From positions 285,640-349,639 of the forward strand of contig NW_014577073.1 in the NCBI RefSeq assembly GCF_000485595.1: a DNA stretch of 64,000 bases, written 5' to 3'. Source of the stretch: Priapulus caudatus. Taxonomy: Eukaryota; Priapulida; Priapulimorpha; Priapulimorphida; Priapulidae. Below, piece after piece: positions 59,501-61,580 of the stretch; within the stretch, counting starts at the first letter, position 1; the number at the start of each line of letters is the position of its first letter. The notes below the pieces were generated by a model, which was not told where the DNA came from, did not search any database, and saw nothing but the letters and a program-made list of their open reading frames with translations. The position numbers and the translations under genes are program-made.

Positions 59501-61580
59501 AAAGGTAGTGTATAAGAGGGGTTATTTCACAAGCAGTCCTAAAGAAAGTAGCAAAAACTTTCAATTATATTTTTGGTAAATACATTTGTAGATGTGCATG
59601 TCAAAAGTTGCGAAAGTAAAAGACAGGTTTGCATAAAGGGAGTAAAGTAAAGGGTTTTCATTACACCAACTGGCAAGTAAATAAACATAATATAAGGGTA
59701 TGACTTTGTAGGAGAATATGCATCGTAATTAAATTCAAAACAAGACGAGAAAAGGAGAGTCAAGTTATGATAAAACGATAAGATTGATGAGCTGACATAT
59801 AGGAACATCACATTTATAAATAGCTGTAGCTTAATGTTGATTTCCCGAAGTGTTATTATGTGTGCTTGCATTAGTCAGACTTTCCATCAGCCGTGAAATT
59901 CTTTAAAACATTTTTAATGTTTTGAACTCTTTCTGAAATCCGTTGAAAAAAATTTCTGAAAAGCACTGAAAAAGTTTTGTTCAAATTCAAAAAAATTCAC
60001 AGATATGTTTGGAGATTTTTGTGATGAAATGAACAGCTTCTGGTTTGAAATTGTGTGTAATGGTTGTTTTCTAGCAATCGTTATACAGTTGTGATCCATC
60101 CCTGTTTTTAAATACAAACTATGTTTCTCTGTAAAATTAGCTCTACAACTTTTGTCAAGATCTGCTGGAATGCCTGATTAGTGGATCTAGATCCTTTCAT
60201 GTTGCATGTTTCTAAACTATTACTGAGTCACTCTGCTAACCAATCAGTATAGCATTAGATTTGAAGAACAGTACACTCGTAACTTGTGTGACTTCACTCT
60301 GGGTGGTAATGTATCCTGTCCCGTTTCTGGTTTACCTGAAATGAAGTCTACATGCCATGCATGCTAAGCGCGTTTAACATTTAAAAAGCCGCAGATGATT
60401 CAGTCGTAATTTTCTAGCGACATAATGTACTGTAACCGATGCAAGCTTGCTAACTGCTTTGCTCAGCGGCTTTACGTGTTTACACGAGTAGTTGCGGAAA
60501 ATCGTACTAACCACTCGTATTTGCATGCTAACTATAGTGGTAGTGGTGTCGGCTCCGCACTGAATGCCTGTAGCACTAGCTAAACTAACTGTTTCTCTCT
60601 TTATTTCAATGCTTTTATCTGCCCGTGTGCAGAATAACAACCTGGCAATCTCTGGACCTGTAAATATACCCGTAAGTAACGTACCATACATGGAATATCG
60701 CAATTCCTTGCTGATAGTTTACGCGTAAGCTTTTGTAACTAACCTGCTGGTGATATTACAAAATAGTAAAATATGACAATTTAATGATGAGATAATTTTT
60801 GCCTGAACGCTACCAGCCCACGCGCATGGAGTTCGGTGTTTGTCGCATGTATCTGTATTTTTTAAAGCCTAATAGATAATTATACACACGTTTTTTTCGT
60901 ACGGTTTTAATTGACGCAATTTCTATTGGAAGCAAGAAGTCATCTTAGATGAGATTATAATTATTTAAATGATATACCGCAGCGGAACAGCTAGGTAGTA
61001 ACTAGATGCATATTCATGCCATAGAAACACAGTAGTGGTACGCACATTCTCATATACTGAACAGCAACGTAGCCCGAGGTTTCAGCTAGTCCATGATTAT
61101 AATATAAACATCACGAGTGGGGTTATGGGATGTACAATTGTAAGTGCAGGGAAGAAAGCACGAGCTATGAGGTTACTTCTCATAACCTGCCCCGCTGGGA
61201 CTTGGCCACATGTCCTGAAGCCCTTTGTCAGAAACGTATGAATTGTCATAACCAGTGATCTGCAAAAATTAGATGAGTCATTTCAGACTAATAAAATCAT
61301 GCAATTAAAATGAATTTAAATTAAATTAAAGTTTAATCGATAGCGGCAACTATTCGCGAAGGGGTTTGGCAACGCGCGGTTACTGCAGGGAACGATAGCA
61401 ACACTTTGAACATGGCCGCAGCGGCGGCGTCTGTCATCGGCGCGACTTATATCGCTCGTAATATGTGTTCGCAGAAGCAGACGCGGGAGGTGCGGGAGGT
61501 GTGCGTCGGCAAGCACGGATCGCCCGAGCTCTCCGACGGACAGGACACGTCTTCGCAGGGATCTGCCGACCTGATGCCCG
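20493..61580 (+). CDS. CCDC88: CCDC88 (Girdin/Daple) family gene, partial, 24 visible exons
   Basis: The spliced reading frame gives a HOOK-domain end (core LLLLVLGCAVQC, then VTDNTENL), a linker with HHLAVELADSKAKQRRLRQEL, and over 1,000 residues of coiled coil. It closes with KLNTLKRQKEKLEEKIIDQY and a short basic stretch. The order and spacing match Girdin/Daple proteins, which bind microtubules through HOOK, dimerise through the coil and act on actin, membranes and G-alpha proteins through the C-terminus. All intron phases are compatible where the sequence is clean. About 1,345 residues are visible; human Girdin is near 1,870, so roughly the first 110 residues and the C-terminal tail are missing. 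The span crosses an N gap (20,901-21,870, intronic) and an artefactual doubling of exons 4-21. A single model should take exons 4-8 from copy 1, exon 11 from both, and exons 9, 10 and 12-24 from the right side. Family identity is firm; which vertebrate paralogue it resembles most is not. Confidence 0.93.
20901..21870. other. Assembly gap, 970 N, inside CCDC88 intron 1
   Basis: Unknown sequence between exons 1 and 2. The right edge is C-rich (GACCGCCCCCACCGCCCCCC then TGGCTACGCGCCTG), which resembles one end of a G/C-run-bearing repeat and may explain the failure to assemble. Confidence 0.97.
21871..23254. other. CCDC88 intron 1, right part
   Basis: AT-rich intronic sequence. No further exon fits between exon 1 (phase 1 end) and exon 2 (which starts with the last two bases of a codon), whose peptides join without a gap relative to the family. 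Confidence 0.6.
23255..23334. repeat. 80-bp foldback hairpin in CCDC88 intron 1
   Basis: AGCTCTACCCGTGTAGCCCC plus TT pairs with AAGGGGCTACACTGGTAGAG plus CT, about 21 bp, around a 36-nt loop. Stem ends AGCTCTA and the AGCCC core recall the hairpin at 16,381, suggesting a dispersed family. Confidence 0.75.
23498..23640 (+). CDS. CCDC88: CCDC88 exon 2: HOOK domain core
   Basis: The acceptor is TTCTCTAG and the donor CAGCAG|GTGAGG. The 143 nt encode GVKELERLLLLVLGCAVQC followed by a charged segment (DKKEDMIDNIQNLDLSIQHA) and MVSFIQQ. The cysteine-flanked LLLL-GCAVQC core is diagnostic of HOOK/CCDC88 proteins. It ends in phase 0. The last 22 nt and the donor are copied about six times in the intron that follows. 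Confidence 0.95.
23619..24012 (+). repeat. 64-65 bp minisatellite carrying copies of the exon 2 end and splice donor
   Basis: Six units start at 23,619, 23,684, 23,749, 23,813, 23,878 and 23,942, with a 7-nt partial seventh. Each holds a near copy of the last 22 nt of exon 2, then a GTGAGG-like donor, then a purine-rich tail (GGAAGAGAGGGAGAGGGAA). Potential donors lie at 23,641, 23,706 (GTTAGG), 23,771, 23,835, 23,900 and 23,964. Spacings of 64-65 mean none of the extra donors keeps the frame. Confidence 0.95.
24013..26762. other. CCDC88 intron 2
   Basis: Exons 2 and 3 join in phase 0 (SFIQQ to VTDNT), as in Girdin, so no exon is expected here. Short open frames at 25,060-25,302 and 26,353-26,568 have no recognisable motif. 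Confidence 0.6.
26763..26903 (+). CDS. CCDC88: CCDC88 exon 3: HOOK domain end
   Basis: The acceptor is CCCCTCACAG, the donor CAG|GTAAAC, and the 47 codons are phase 0 at both ends. The peptide starts VTDNTENLLTQEWQELGEF and ends LYGLCRRLVRERDDFQQ, equivalent to the EVTHNQENVF...RLIDERDEH stretch of Girdin. It is the last exon left of the doubled segment, so it occurs once. Confidence 0.93.
27605..27741 (+). CDS. CCDC88: CCDC88 exon 4, intact copy: linker after HOOK
   Basis: The acceptor is TTTGTGTCCGCAG and the donor CT|GTAAGT. 45 codons plus 2 bases read QILELTLCAEKLMTPPIHPG, then SKEDSHHLAVELADSKAK and QRRLRQEL. The HLxVELAD-KAK-RRLRQEL signature is highly conserved in CCDC88 proteins just after HOOK. 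CT joins A of the next exon to give leucine. Confidence 0.93.
28400..28481 (+). CDS. CCDC88: CCDC88 exon 5, intact copy: coiled-coil start
   Basis: The acceptor is TTTTTATAG and the donor GAG|GTGAGT. After the split leucine codon the 27 codons read EEKIELCSELQEELDLSKAL then STKLKQE, a heptad-rich start of the coiled coil. Phases fit both neighbours exactly. Confidence 0.92.
29221..29292 (+). CDS. CCDC88: CCDC88 exon 6, intact copy
   Basis: The acceptor is TTTTAAATAG and the donor AAG|GTGGAA, which is weaker than its neighbours. The 24 codons contain DARSARAYRDELDVVREK, almost the Girdin DARSARMYRDELDALREK block. Phase is 0 at both ends. Confidence 0.92.
29589..29675 (+). CDS. CCDC88: CCDC88 exon 7, intact copy
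   Basis: The acceptor is ATACCTGCAG and the donor GAG|GTATGC. The 29 codons read ASKVEKLEAELLRFKDKL then NEMEFFKARFE, equivalent to the Girdin VDKLESEVSRYKERLHDIEFYKARVEE region. Phase is 0 at both ends. Confidence 0.93.
29840..30122 (+). repeat. Minisatellite of ~16-bp CGTGTTCTCGCGTCGT-like units
   Basis: About 17 degenerate units of CGTGTTCTCGC(G/A)TC(G/A)TCA type lie in the intron and end 35 nt before exon 8. Long open frames on both strands here are produced by the repeat. Copy 2 of the segment has the same array at about 45,843-46,072 with fewer units. Confidence 0.9.
30158..30304 (+). CDS. CCDC88: CCDC88 exon 8, intact copy: conserved coiled coil
   Basis: The acceptor is CATCGCGTGCAG and the donor GAG|GTAGGT. 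The 49 codons are phase 0 at both ends. They include EVREDNHILLETKHMLEDQL, matching Girdin ELKEDNQVLLETKTMLEDQL, and end KCKAQISELEE. This is the last coding exon that is clean in copy 1 before the copy turns noisy. Confidence 0.94.
30419..30690 (+). repeat. ~38-bp minisatellite upstream of exon 9 (copy 1)
   Basis: Units such as TGACATCACCACTGACCTCA plus TCAATGACCCCTACGTAC are repeated about six times, ending roughly 30 nt before the exon 9 acceptor. The same array in copy 2 (46,375-46,870) has about eleven units, a length conflict between the two assembled versions. Confidence 0.9.
30724..30856 (+). pseudogene. CCDC88: CCDC88 exon 9, frameshifted assembly copy
   Basis: The splice borders are kept (GGCTGCAG and CTGCAG|GTACGT). 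Several bases present in the copy at 46,908-47,043 are missing or added: GAGGCGACAAG for GAGGCGGACAAG, GACGCGCAG for GACCGCGCAG, and GACTGGAC for GAGCTGGAC. The frame is lost. Long-read indel error is the likely cause. Confidence 0.85.
32188..32374 (+). pseudogene. CCDC88: CCDC88 exon 10, frameshifted assembly copy
   Basis: Counterpart of the intact exon at 48,404-48,591. The acceptor CCGCCAG and donor CTGCAG|GTGCGC are present. Extra or missing bases (for example GGAGGCAGCTCGGAGTCGG and GAGCTGTGGACAGC) break the coiled-coil frame at several points. Confidence 0.85.
32922..33198 (+). repeat. ~22-bp minisatellite upstream of exon 11 (copy 1)
   Basis: The unit resembles CTACCGTTCTAAAACTAAGC plus GG, with AGGCTACCTTCCTAACACTA variants. 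The array ends about 70 nt before the exon 11 acceptor. In copy 2 it occupies about 49,141-49,590, is longer, and is heavily corrupted. Confidence 0.9.
33268..34506 (+). CDS. CCDC88: CCDC88 exon 11, copy 1: clean 5' third, frameshifted remainder
   Basis: The acceptor is TTCGTTTCTCGCAG. From 33,268 to about 33,620 the frame is open and typical: ETVSEGTRAQLALEQQTQEV, later ADVERENKRLHEGAAEL and SHAEYECELLERRCGDAAD, which correspond to Girdin VKDIEKENKILHES...KIEFEKRQIKKELE. A TGA ends the frame at 33,631-33,633. Beyond this, indels relative to copy 2 break the frame repeatedly, and the donor context is GAGAGC|GTAGGT. The exon is about 70% GC, far above its introns. Confidence 0.88.
35029..35160 (+). 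pseudogene. CCDC88: CCDC88 exon 12, frameshifted assembly copy
   Basis: Counterpart of 51,459-51,586. The acceptor region reads TCTGCAAGG instead of TTGCAGG, and internal indels (GAGAAGAATAAAGG, GGTGCAGTAAGC) destroy the frame, although the donor AAAA|GTAAGT is retained. Confidence 0.83.
35541..35767 (+). pseudogene. CCDC88: CCDC88 exon 13, frameshifted assembly copy
   Basis: Counterpart of 51,927-52,133. It begins CCGGTACAAG as the intact copy does, but has many one-base insertions (GCTTAAAGGCGAGCG, CAATCATTGCAGG). It ends TCTACGGGCCG|GTAAGG instead of TCTAG|GTAAGG. Confidence 0.83.
36015..36113 (+). pseudogene. CCDC88: CCDC88 exon 14, frameshifted assembly copy
   Basis: Counterpart of 52,706-52,799. 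Insertions such as GATTCCTGGCAG break the frame, and the donor is CCGCTGAGT instead of CC|GTGAGT, so the splice site itself is lost in this copy. Confidence 0.82.
36559..36716 (+). pseudogene. CCDC88: CCDC88 exon 15, frameshifted assembly copy
   Basis: Counterpart of 53,200-53,340, starting AATGCCACTTTACTG. It carries extra or missing bases (CCTTTAGAACTG, GAGCGTGTGAAGAGC) and an altered end (GGCTTTTTAAAACCAG|GTAGAC). Confidence 0.82.
37657..37878. mobile_element. MITE-like element in intron 15 (copy 1)
   Basis: Imperfect terminal inverted repeats begin TACTGTAAATTCC and end GACTTTACAGTA. Inside are several short TTCGTGGG/CCACGAA inverted motifs. With TA taken as a target duplication, the ends would be CTGTAAA/TTTACAG, as in small mariner-type elements. 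No coding capacity. The same element is at 54,212-54,423 in the second assembly copy. Confidence 0.6.
37943..38276 (+). pseudogene. CCDC88: CCDC88 exon 16, frameshifted assembly copy
   Basis: Counterpart of 54,483-54,779. It is 37 nt longer through scattered insertions (for example GGTGCGAGAGCACAGACACTG). The acceptor CCGGCAG and donor CAGG|GTGAGC are recognisable, but the frame is broken throughout. Confidence 0.83.
39569..39747 (+). pseudogene. CCDC88: CCDC88 exon 17, frameshifted assembly copy
   Basis: Counterpart of 55,977-56,138. The last part (AGCTATGACAAGCTAAGGGG) is identical to the intact copy. The start (GACGAAGGATGAGCG) and middle carry indels that shift the frame. The donor CTGCAG|GTACAC is kept. 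Confidence 0.83.
40026..40182 (+). pseudogene. CCDC88: CCDC88 exon 18, frameshifted assembly copy
   Basis: Counterpart of 56,411-56,548, starting TCCGACTACAAAAC. Insertions (CTGAAGGTCTGAG, GATCGATGCC) break the frame, and the donor GCGAG|GTACTC has become GGGCGAGTACTC. Confidence 0.82.
40951..41262 (+). repeat. 30-bp TGTGACAAGCTAACC minisatellite, noisy copy 1
   Basis: Degenerate run of CTGTGACACACTAAG and CTGTGACAAGCTAAC units just before exon 19, corresponding to the cleaner array at 57,243-57,553. Unit boundaries are disturbed by indels. Confidence 0.85.
41292..41449 (+). pseudogene. CCDC88: CCDC88 exon 19, frameshifted assembly copy
   Basis: Counterpart of 57,582-57,727. It has several insertions (GATGCTGCCAGCGAGCATGG) and ends in TTCTC|GTACTA instead of TTCTC|GTACGT. 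The frame is not open. Confidence 0.82.
42179..42291 (+). pseudogene. CCDC88: CCDC88 exon 20, frameshifted assembly copy
   Basis: Counterpart of 58,404-58,505. CTGAATACGCTAAAGAGGCA is conserved. Extra bases (GAAGGAAGAAGC, ATTATAGGATCAG) break the KEKLEEKIIDQYKK frame. Confidence 0.83.
42608..42666 (+). pseudogene. CCDC88: CCDC88 exon 21, frameshifted assembly copy
   Basis: Counterpart of 58,803-58,857. The acceptor TTTCTAG is changed to TTTCATG, and the exon has insertions (AACAAGAAG, GGAAATTG, GGCCTTC). The donor AGG|GTATGT is present. Confidence 0.8.
42989..43013. other. Assembly gap of exactly 25 N between the two copies
   Basis: A fixed 25-base placeholder of unknown true length. It separates two versions of the same ~16-kb segment. 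This is the pattern expected when two contig ends are extended past each other and left unmerged. Confidence 0.95.
43625..43764 (+). pseudogene. CCDC88: CCDC88 exon 4, frameshifted assembly copy
   Basis: Counterpart of 27,605-27,741. Extra bases (CTCGAGGCTGAC, GGAGCGACTCG, GCGCGCAGGCAGC) and a missing C run position break the frame. The splice borders CCGCAG and CT|GTAAGT are kept. Confidence 0.85.
44412..44495 (+). pseudogene. CCDC88: CCDC88 exon 5, frameshifted assembly copy
   Basis: Counterpart of 28,400-28,481. Indels (AGAGGAAAAATTG, TTGCTGCTCAG, TTAACAGG, CAAAAAGC) destroy the frame between intact splice borders. Confidence 0.84.
45228..45296 (+). pseudogene. CCDC88: CCDC88 exon 6, frameshifted assembly copy
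   Basis: Counterpart of 29,221-29,292, three bases shorter overall, with net frame damage (TTTGCGAGTTAATCC, GGAGCCGCATCAG, GACGTTGGCGG). The weak donor reads AAG|GTGAAT here. Confidence 0.83.
45586..45674 (+). pseudogene. CCDC88: CCDC88 exon 7, frameshifted assembly copy
   Basis: Counterpart of 29,589-29,675. It has GCTGGGAAGC, GAGCTCGCTCAGTTC and GATAAAACTC, each an indel relative to the intact version. Splice sites are unchanged. Confidence 0.84.
46105..46253 (+). pseudogene. CCDC88: CCDC88 exon 8, frameshifted assembly copy
   Basis: Counterpart of 30,158-30,304. Bases are missing at GAGGGAGACAAC and added at CTTCGAGAAAACG. The donor GAGGAG|GTAGGTGG has collapsed to GAGGAGTAGTGG, so no GT donor remains. 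Confidence 0.84.
46375..46870 (+). repeat. ~38-bp minisatellite upstream of exon 9 (copy 2)
   Basis: About eleven units of the TGACATCACCACTGACCTCA type, roughly twice the number in copy 1. The first units are noisy and the last six or so are regular. It ends about 30 nt before the clean exon 9. Confidence 0.9.
46908..47043 (+). CDS. CCDC88: CCDC88 exon 9, intact copy: coiled coil
   Basis: The acceptor is ATTATGGCTGCAG and the donor GCAG|GTACGT. 45 codons plus 1 base read EREADKDRLERLTAQNIQ, then LHFDKTNSINESANLGAEL and DDARRISA. The NSINESANLGAEL block matches QSMDESLHLGWEL of Girdin. It ends in phase 1; the G joins CG of exon 10 to give alanine. Confidence 0.92.
47030..47195 (+). repeat. 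36-bp tandem repeat duplicating the exon 9 end and splice donor
   Basis: The exon end ATCTCTGC(A/T)G followed by GTACGTGAGAGG recurs with donors at 47,044, 47,080, 47,116 and 47,152 (exactly 36 apart), plus a GTAAGT at 47,184. The first unit carries an in-frame TGA right after the true donor, so use of a later donor would truncate the protein. Confidence 0.88.
48404..48591 (+). CDS. CCDC88: CCDC88 exon 10, intact copy: coiled coil
   Basis: The acceptor is ACTCCGCCAG and the donor CTGCAG|GTACAC. Two bases complete alanine, then 62 codons read NSLSEQLGESASGAILRL, then QLENKRLQQALKDAQTG and LELDSENKRLSEKLEKLQ. The SENKRLSEKLEKL heptads match Girdin KENQRLSKKVEIL. It ends in phase 0. Confidence 0.92.
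49141..49590 (+). repeat. ~22-bp minisatellite upstream of exon 11 (copy 2)
   Basis: CTACCGTTCTAAAACTAAGC-type units, longer and more disordered than the copy 1 array at 32,922-33,198. From about 49,320 the units contain many indels, which marks where the noisy stretch of copy 2 starts. Confidence 0.88.
49742..50956 (+). CDS. CCDC88: CCDC88 exon 11, copy 2: noisy 5' half, clean 3' half of the giant coiled-coil exon
   Basis: The exon end is clear (CGAGAG|GTAGGT). From about 50,345 to 50,956 the frame is open and strongly coiled-coil: SERLREELTSRDAERERAE, then EAGELADENKQLLKLVESL, RLEEVARDNQQLEEESARLE, LKESTIDDCNVQIVEMQREM and RARELEKENGDTLQQLAFDK. These align with the QLEKENKRLRQQAEIKDTTL and EENNVKIGNLEKEN region of Girdin. 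The first 600 nt differ from the clean copy 1 sequence by many indels, and the acceptor is degraded to GGGGCAG|AAGACGG. A stretch near 50.05-50.34 kb is not clean in either copy, so about 100 residues are uncertain. Confidence 0.9.
51459..51586 (+). CDS. CCDC88: CCDC88 exon 12: coiled coil
   Basis: The acceptor is TCTCTTGCAG and the donor AA|GTAAGT. 42 codons plus 2 bases read DLVNEKIKAQQVHNELEQL, then TTELAKIGLDRQKLVASEQ and TQDE. The sequence is very close to Girdin DLVSEKLKTQQMNNDLEKL and ELEKIGLNKERLLHDEQ. AA joins C of exon 13 to give asparagine. Confidence 0.95.
51927..52133 (+). CDS. CCDC88: CCDC88 exon 13: most conserved coiled-coil block
   Basis: The acceptor is TCTGTTAG and the donor TCTAG|GTAAGG. 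The 207 nt encode RYKALESMMEGTMKKSLELK, then EEKVRALESRLEESISRNQS and LREEVQGIRCKYEAMQQRIE. This matches Girdin RYKLLESKLESTLKKSLEIK and EEKIAALEARLEEST nearly residue for residue. The exon ends in phase 2. Confidence 0.96.
52706..52799 (+). CDS. CCDC88: CCDC88 exon 14
   Basis: The acceptor is GTGGTTTCAG and the donor ACC|GTGAGT. After a split serine the 31 codons read MPRSEDSNKTSASLTGEILQ then LKDHLILVERT. LKDHLILVER corresponds to Girdin VKDRLIEVER. The exon ends in phase 0. Confidence 0.93.
52865..52977 (+). repeat. (CATC/CATT)n and (TA)n tract in intron 14
   Basis: ATCCATCCATTCATCCATCC-type array followed by TATATATATATA. The corresponding tract in the other assembly copy is near 36,195-36,300 and is disordered. 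Confidence 0.9.
53200..53340 (+). CDS. CCDC88: CCDC88 exon 15: coiled coil
   Basis: The acceptor is CACGTTGCAG and the donor CTACAG|GTAGAC. The 47 codons are phase 0 at both ends and read NATLLEEKKNLCFRLTSVEE, then QAKLSNDQTNNLREQNSQLQ and SNLAKLQ. The start matches Girdin NATLQAEKQALKTQLKQLE. Confidence 0.94.
54212..54423. mobile_element. MITE-like element in intron 15 (copy 2)
   Basis: Ends TACTGTAAATTCC and GTGACTTTACAGTA form imperfect inverted repeats around short CGTGG/CCACG motifs. Same insertion as 37,657-37,878 of the doubled segment, so one element in the real genome. No open frame. Confidence 0.6.
54483..54779 (+). CDS. CCDC88: CCDC88 exon 16: coiled coil
   Basis: The acceptor is GCCTTCCCGCAG and the donor AGG|GTGAGC. 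The 99 codons begin VESTTLHSRIAALDTQCDSL and include LLADHETLQRLHEQLSGEYE, ALQGLYATSKGAHKQLKSDH and RELKRFYDELVR. This matches the Girdin SLIKDHEKLELLHERQASEYESL...KSAHKNLEVEHRDLEDRY region. The exon is phase 0 at both ends and GC-rich. Confidence 0.95.
55977..56138 (+). CDS. CCDC88: CCDC88 exon 17: coiled coil
   Basis: The acceptor is TTGTGGTGGCAG and the donor CTGCAG|GTACAC. The 54 codons read EKDEVDEMKTSLSSERESLK, then SMSNLHLDYSTLKETQTRSQ and HSYDKLRGDYHSLQ. It fits the LEKMLKVEQEKM...HTYSQLLKETEVLQ part of Girdin. Phase is 0 at both ends. Confidence 0.94.
56411..56548 (+). CDS. CCDC88: CCDC88 exon 18: coiled coil
   Basis: The acceptor is TTGACCCACAG and the donor GAG|GTACTC. The 46 codons read SDYKTLKSENNALKLRYTEL, then QGDMAECRDHANSLDIELAK and SANRCE, equivalent to Girdin TDHKNLKSLLNNSKLEQTRL through KLNNQCELL. 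Phase is 0 at both ends. Confidence 0.94.
57243..57553 (+). repeat. 30-bp minisatellite directly upstream of exon 19
   Basis: About ten units built from CTGTGACACACTAAG and CTGTGACAAGCTAAC half-units. The period is divisible by three, so frames stay open on both strands. One forward frame (CDTLSCDKLT per unit) is continuous with exon 19. The array ends about 28 nt before the acceptor. Confidence 0.92.
57582..57727 (+). CDS. CCDC88: CCDC88 exon 19: coiled coil end
   Basis: The acceptor is GTCTGTTGGCAG. The 48 codons plus 2 bases read MLQQMNATLEEENKTLMNHI, then SALLTQNQDLLFQTLESKDQ and FYEEQRAF, like Girdin QLKGNLEEENRHLLDQIQTL and ESKDLFHVEQRQ. The donor TTCTC|GTACGT was chosen because TC plus A of exon 20 restores the frame (serine). 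A second GT four bases downstream (GTAAAC) would break it. Confidence 0.93.
58404..58505 (+). CDS. CCDC88: CCDC88 exon 20: coiled coil end and basic segment
   Basis: The acceptor is TATCAACAG and the donor AAAAA|GTGAGT. 33 codons between split codons read DKLNTLKRQKEKLEEKIIDQ then YKKMAYDASASPK. DKLN-L-RQKEKLEEKI-DQY is almost identical to Girdin and is a hallmark of the family. The exon ends in phase 2. Confidence 0.96.
58803..58857 (+). CDS. CCDC88: CCDC88 exon 21: short basic exon
   Basis: The acceptor is TTTTTCTAG and the donor AGG|GTATGT. One base completes lysine, then 18 codons read NTKKFGGIVRKARGFMSR. Family members carry a lysine/arginine-rich stretch at the same place (Girdin WITLKMRKLIKSKKD). 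The exon ends in phase 0. Confidence 0.88.
59203..59240 (+). repeat. (GT)n tract followed by G run
   Basis: GTGTGTGTGTGTGTGTGTGT followed by TGGAGGGGGGGGG in the intron before the candidate micro-exon, just beyond the end of the doubled segment. Confidence 0.92.
59341..59352 (+). CDS. CCDC88: Candidate CCDC88 12-nt micro-exon
   Basis: The tract TCTCTTGTTTTCTTGATGCT leads to CACCAG, then CGCCAACTGGAG (RQLE), then GTAATT. It is phase 0 on both sides and fits between exons 21 and 23 without disturbing the frame, so it could be a skipped or included cassette. Such a short exon cannot be confirmed by sequence alone. Confidence 0.4.
60633..60671 (+). CDS. CCDC88: CCDC88 exon 23: 39-nt exon
   Basis: A long pyrimidine tract ends GCCCGTGTGCAG, and the donor CCC|GTAAGT is near-consensus. 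The 13 codons read NNNLAISGPVNIP, phase 0 at both ends. No family motif is evident. The call rests on the quality of both splice sites and the matching phase. Confidence 0.6.
61475..61580 (+). CDS. CCDC88: CCDC88 exon 24: start of serine-rich C-terminal region
   Basis: The acceptor is TATGTGTTCGCAG and the donor CCCG|GTAAGC. 35 codons plus 1 base read KQTREVREVCVGKHGSPELS then DGQDTSSQGSADLMP, a polar serine-rich stretch like the segment after the basic region in Girdin (DSSEGF...SSSVGSNSLEDGQ). It ends in phase 1, and further exons must lie beyond the window. The same frame is open upstream to an ATG at 61,412, so an alternative first exon is possible. Confidence 0.65.
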
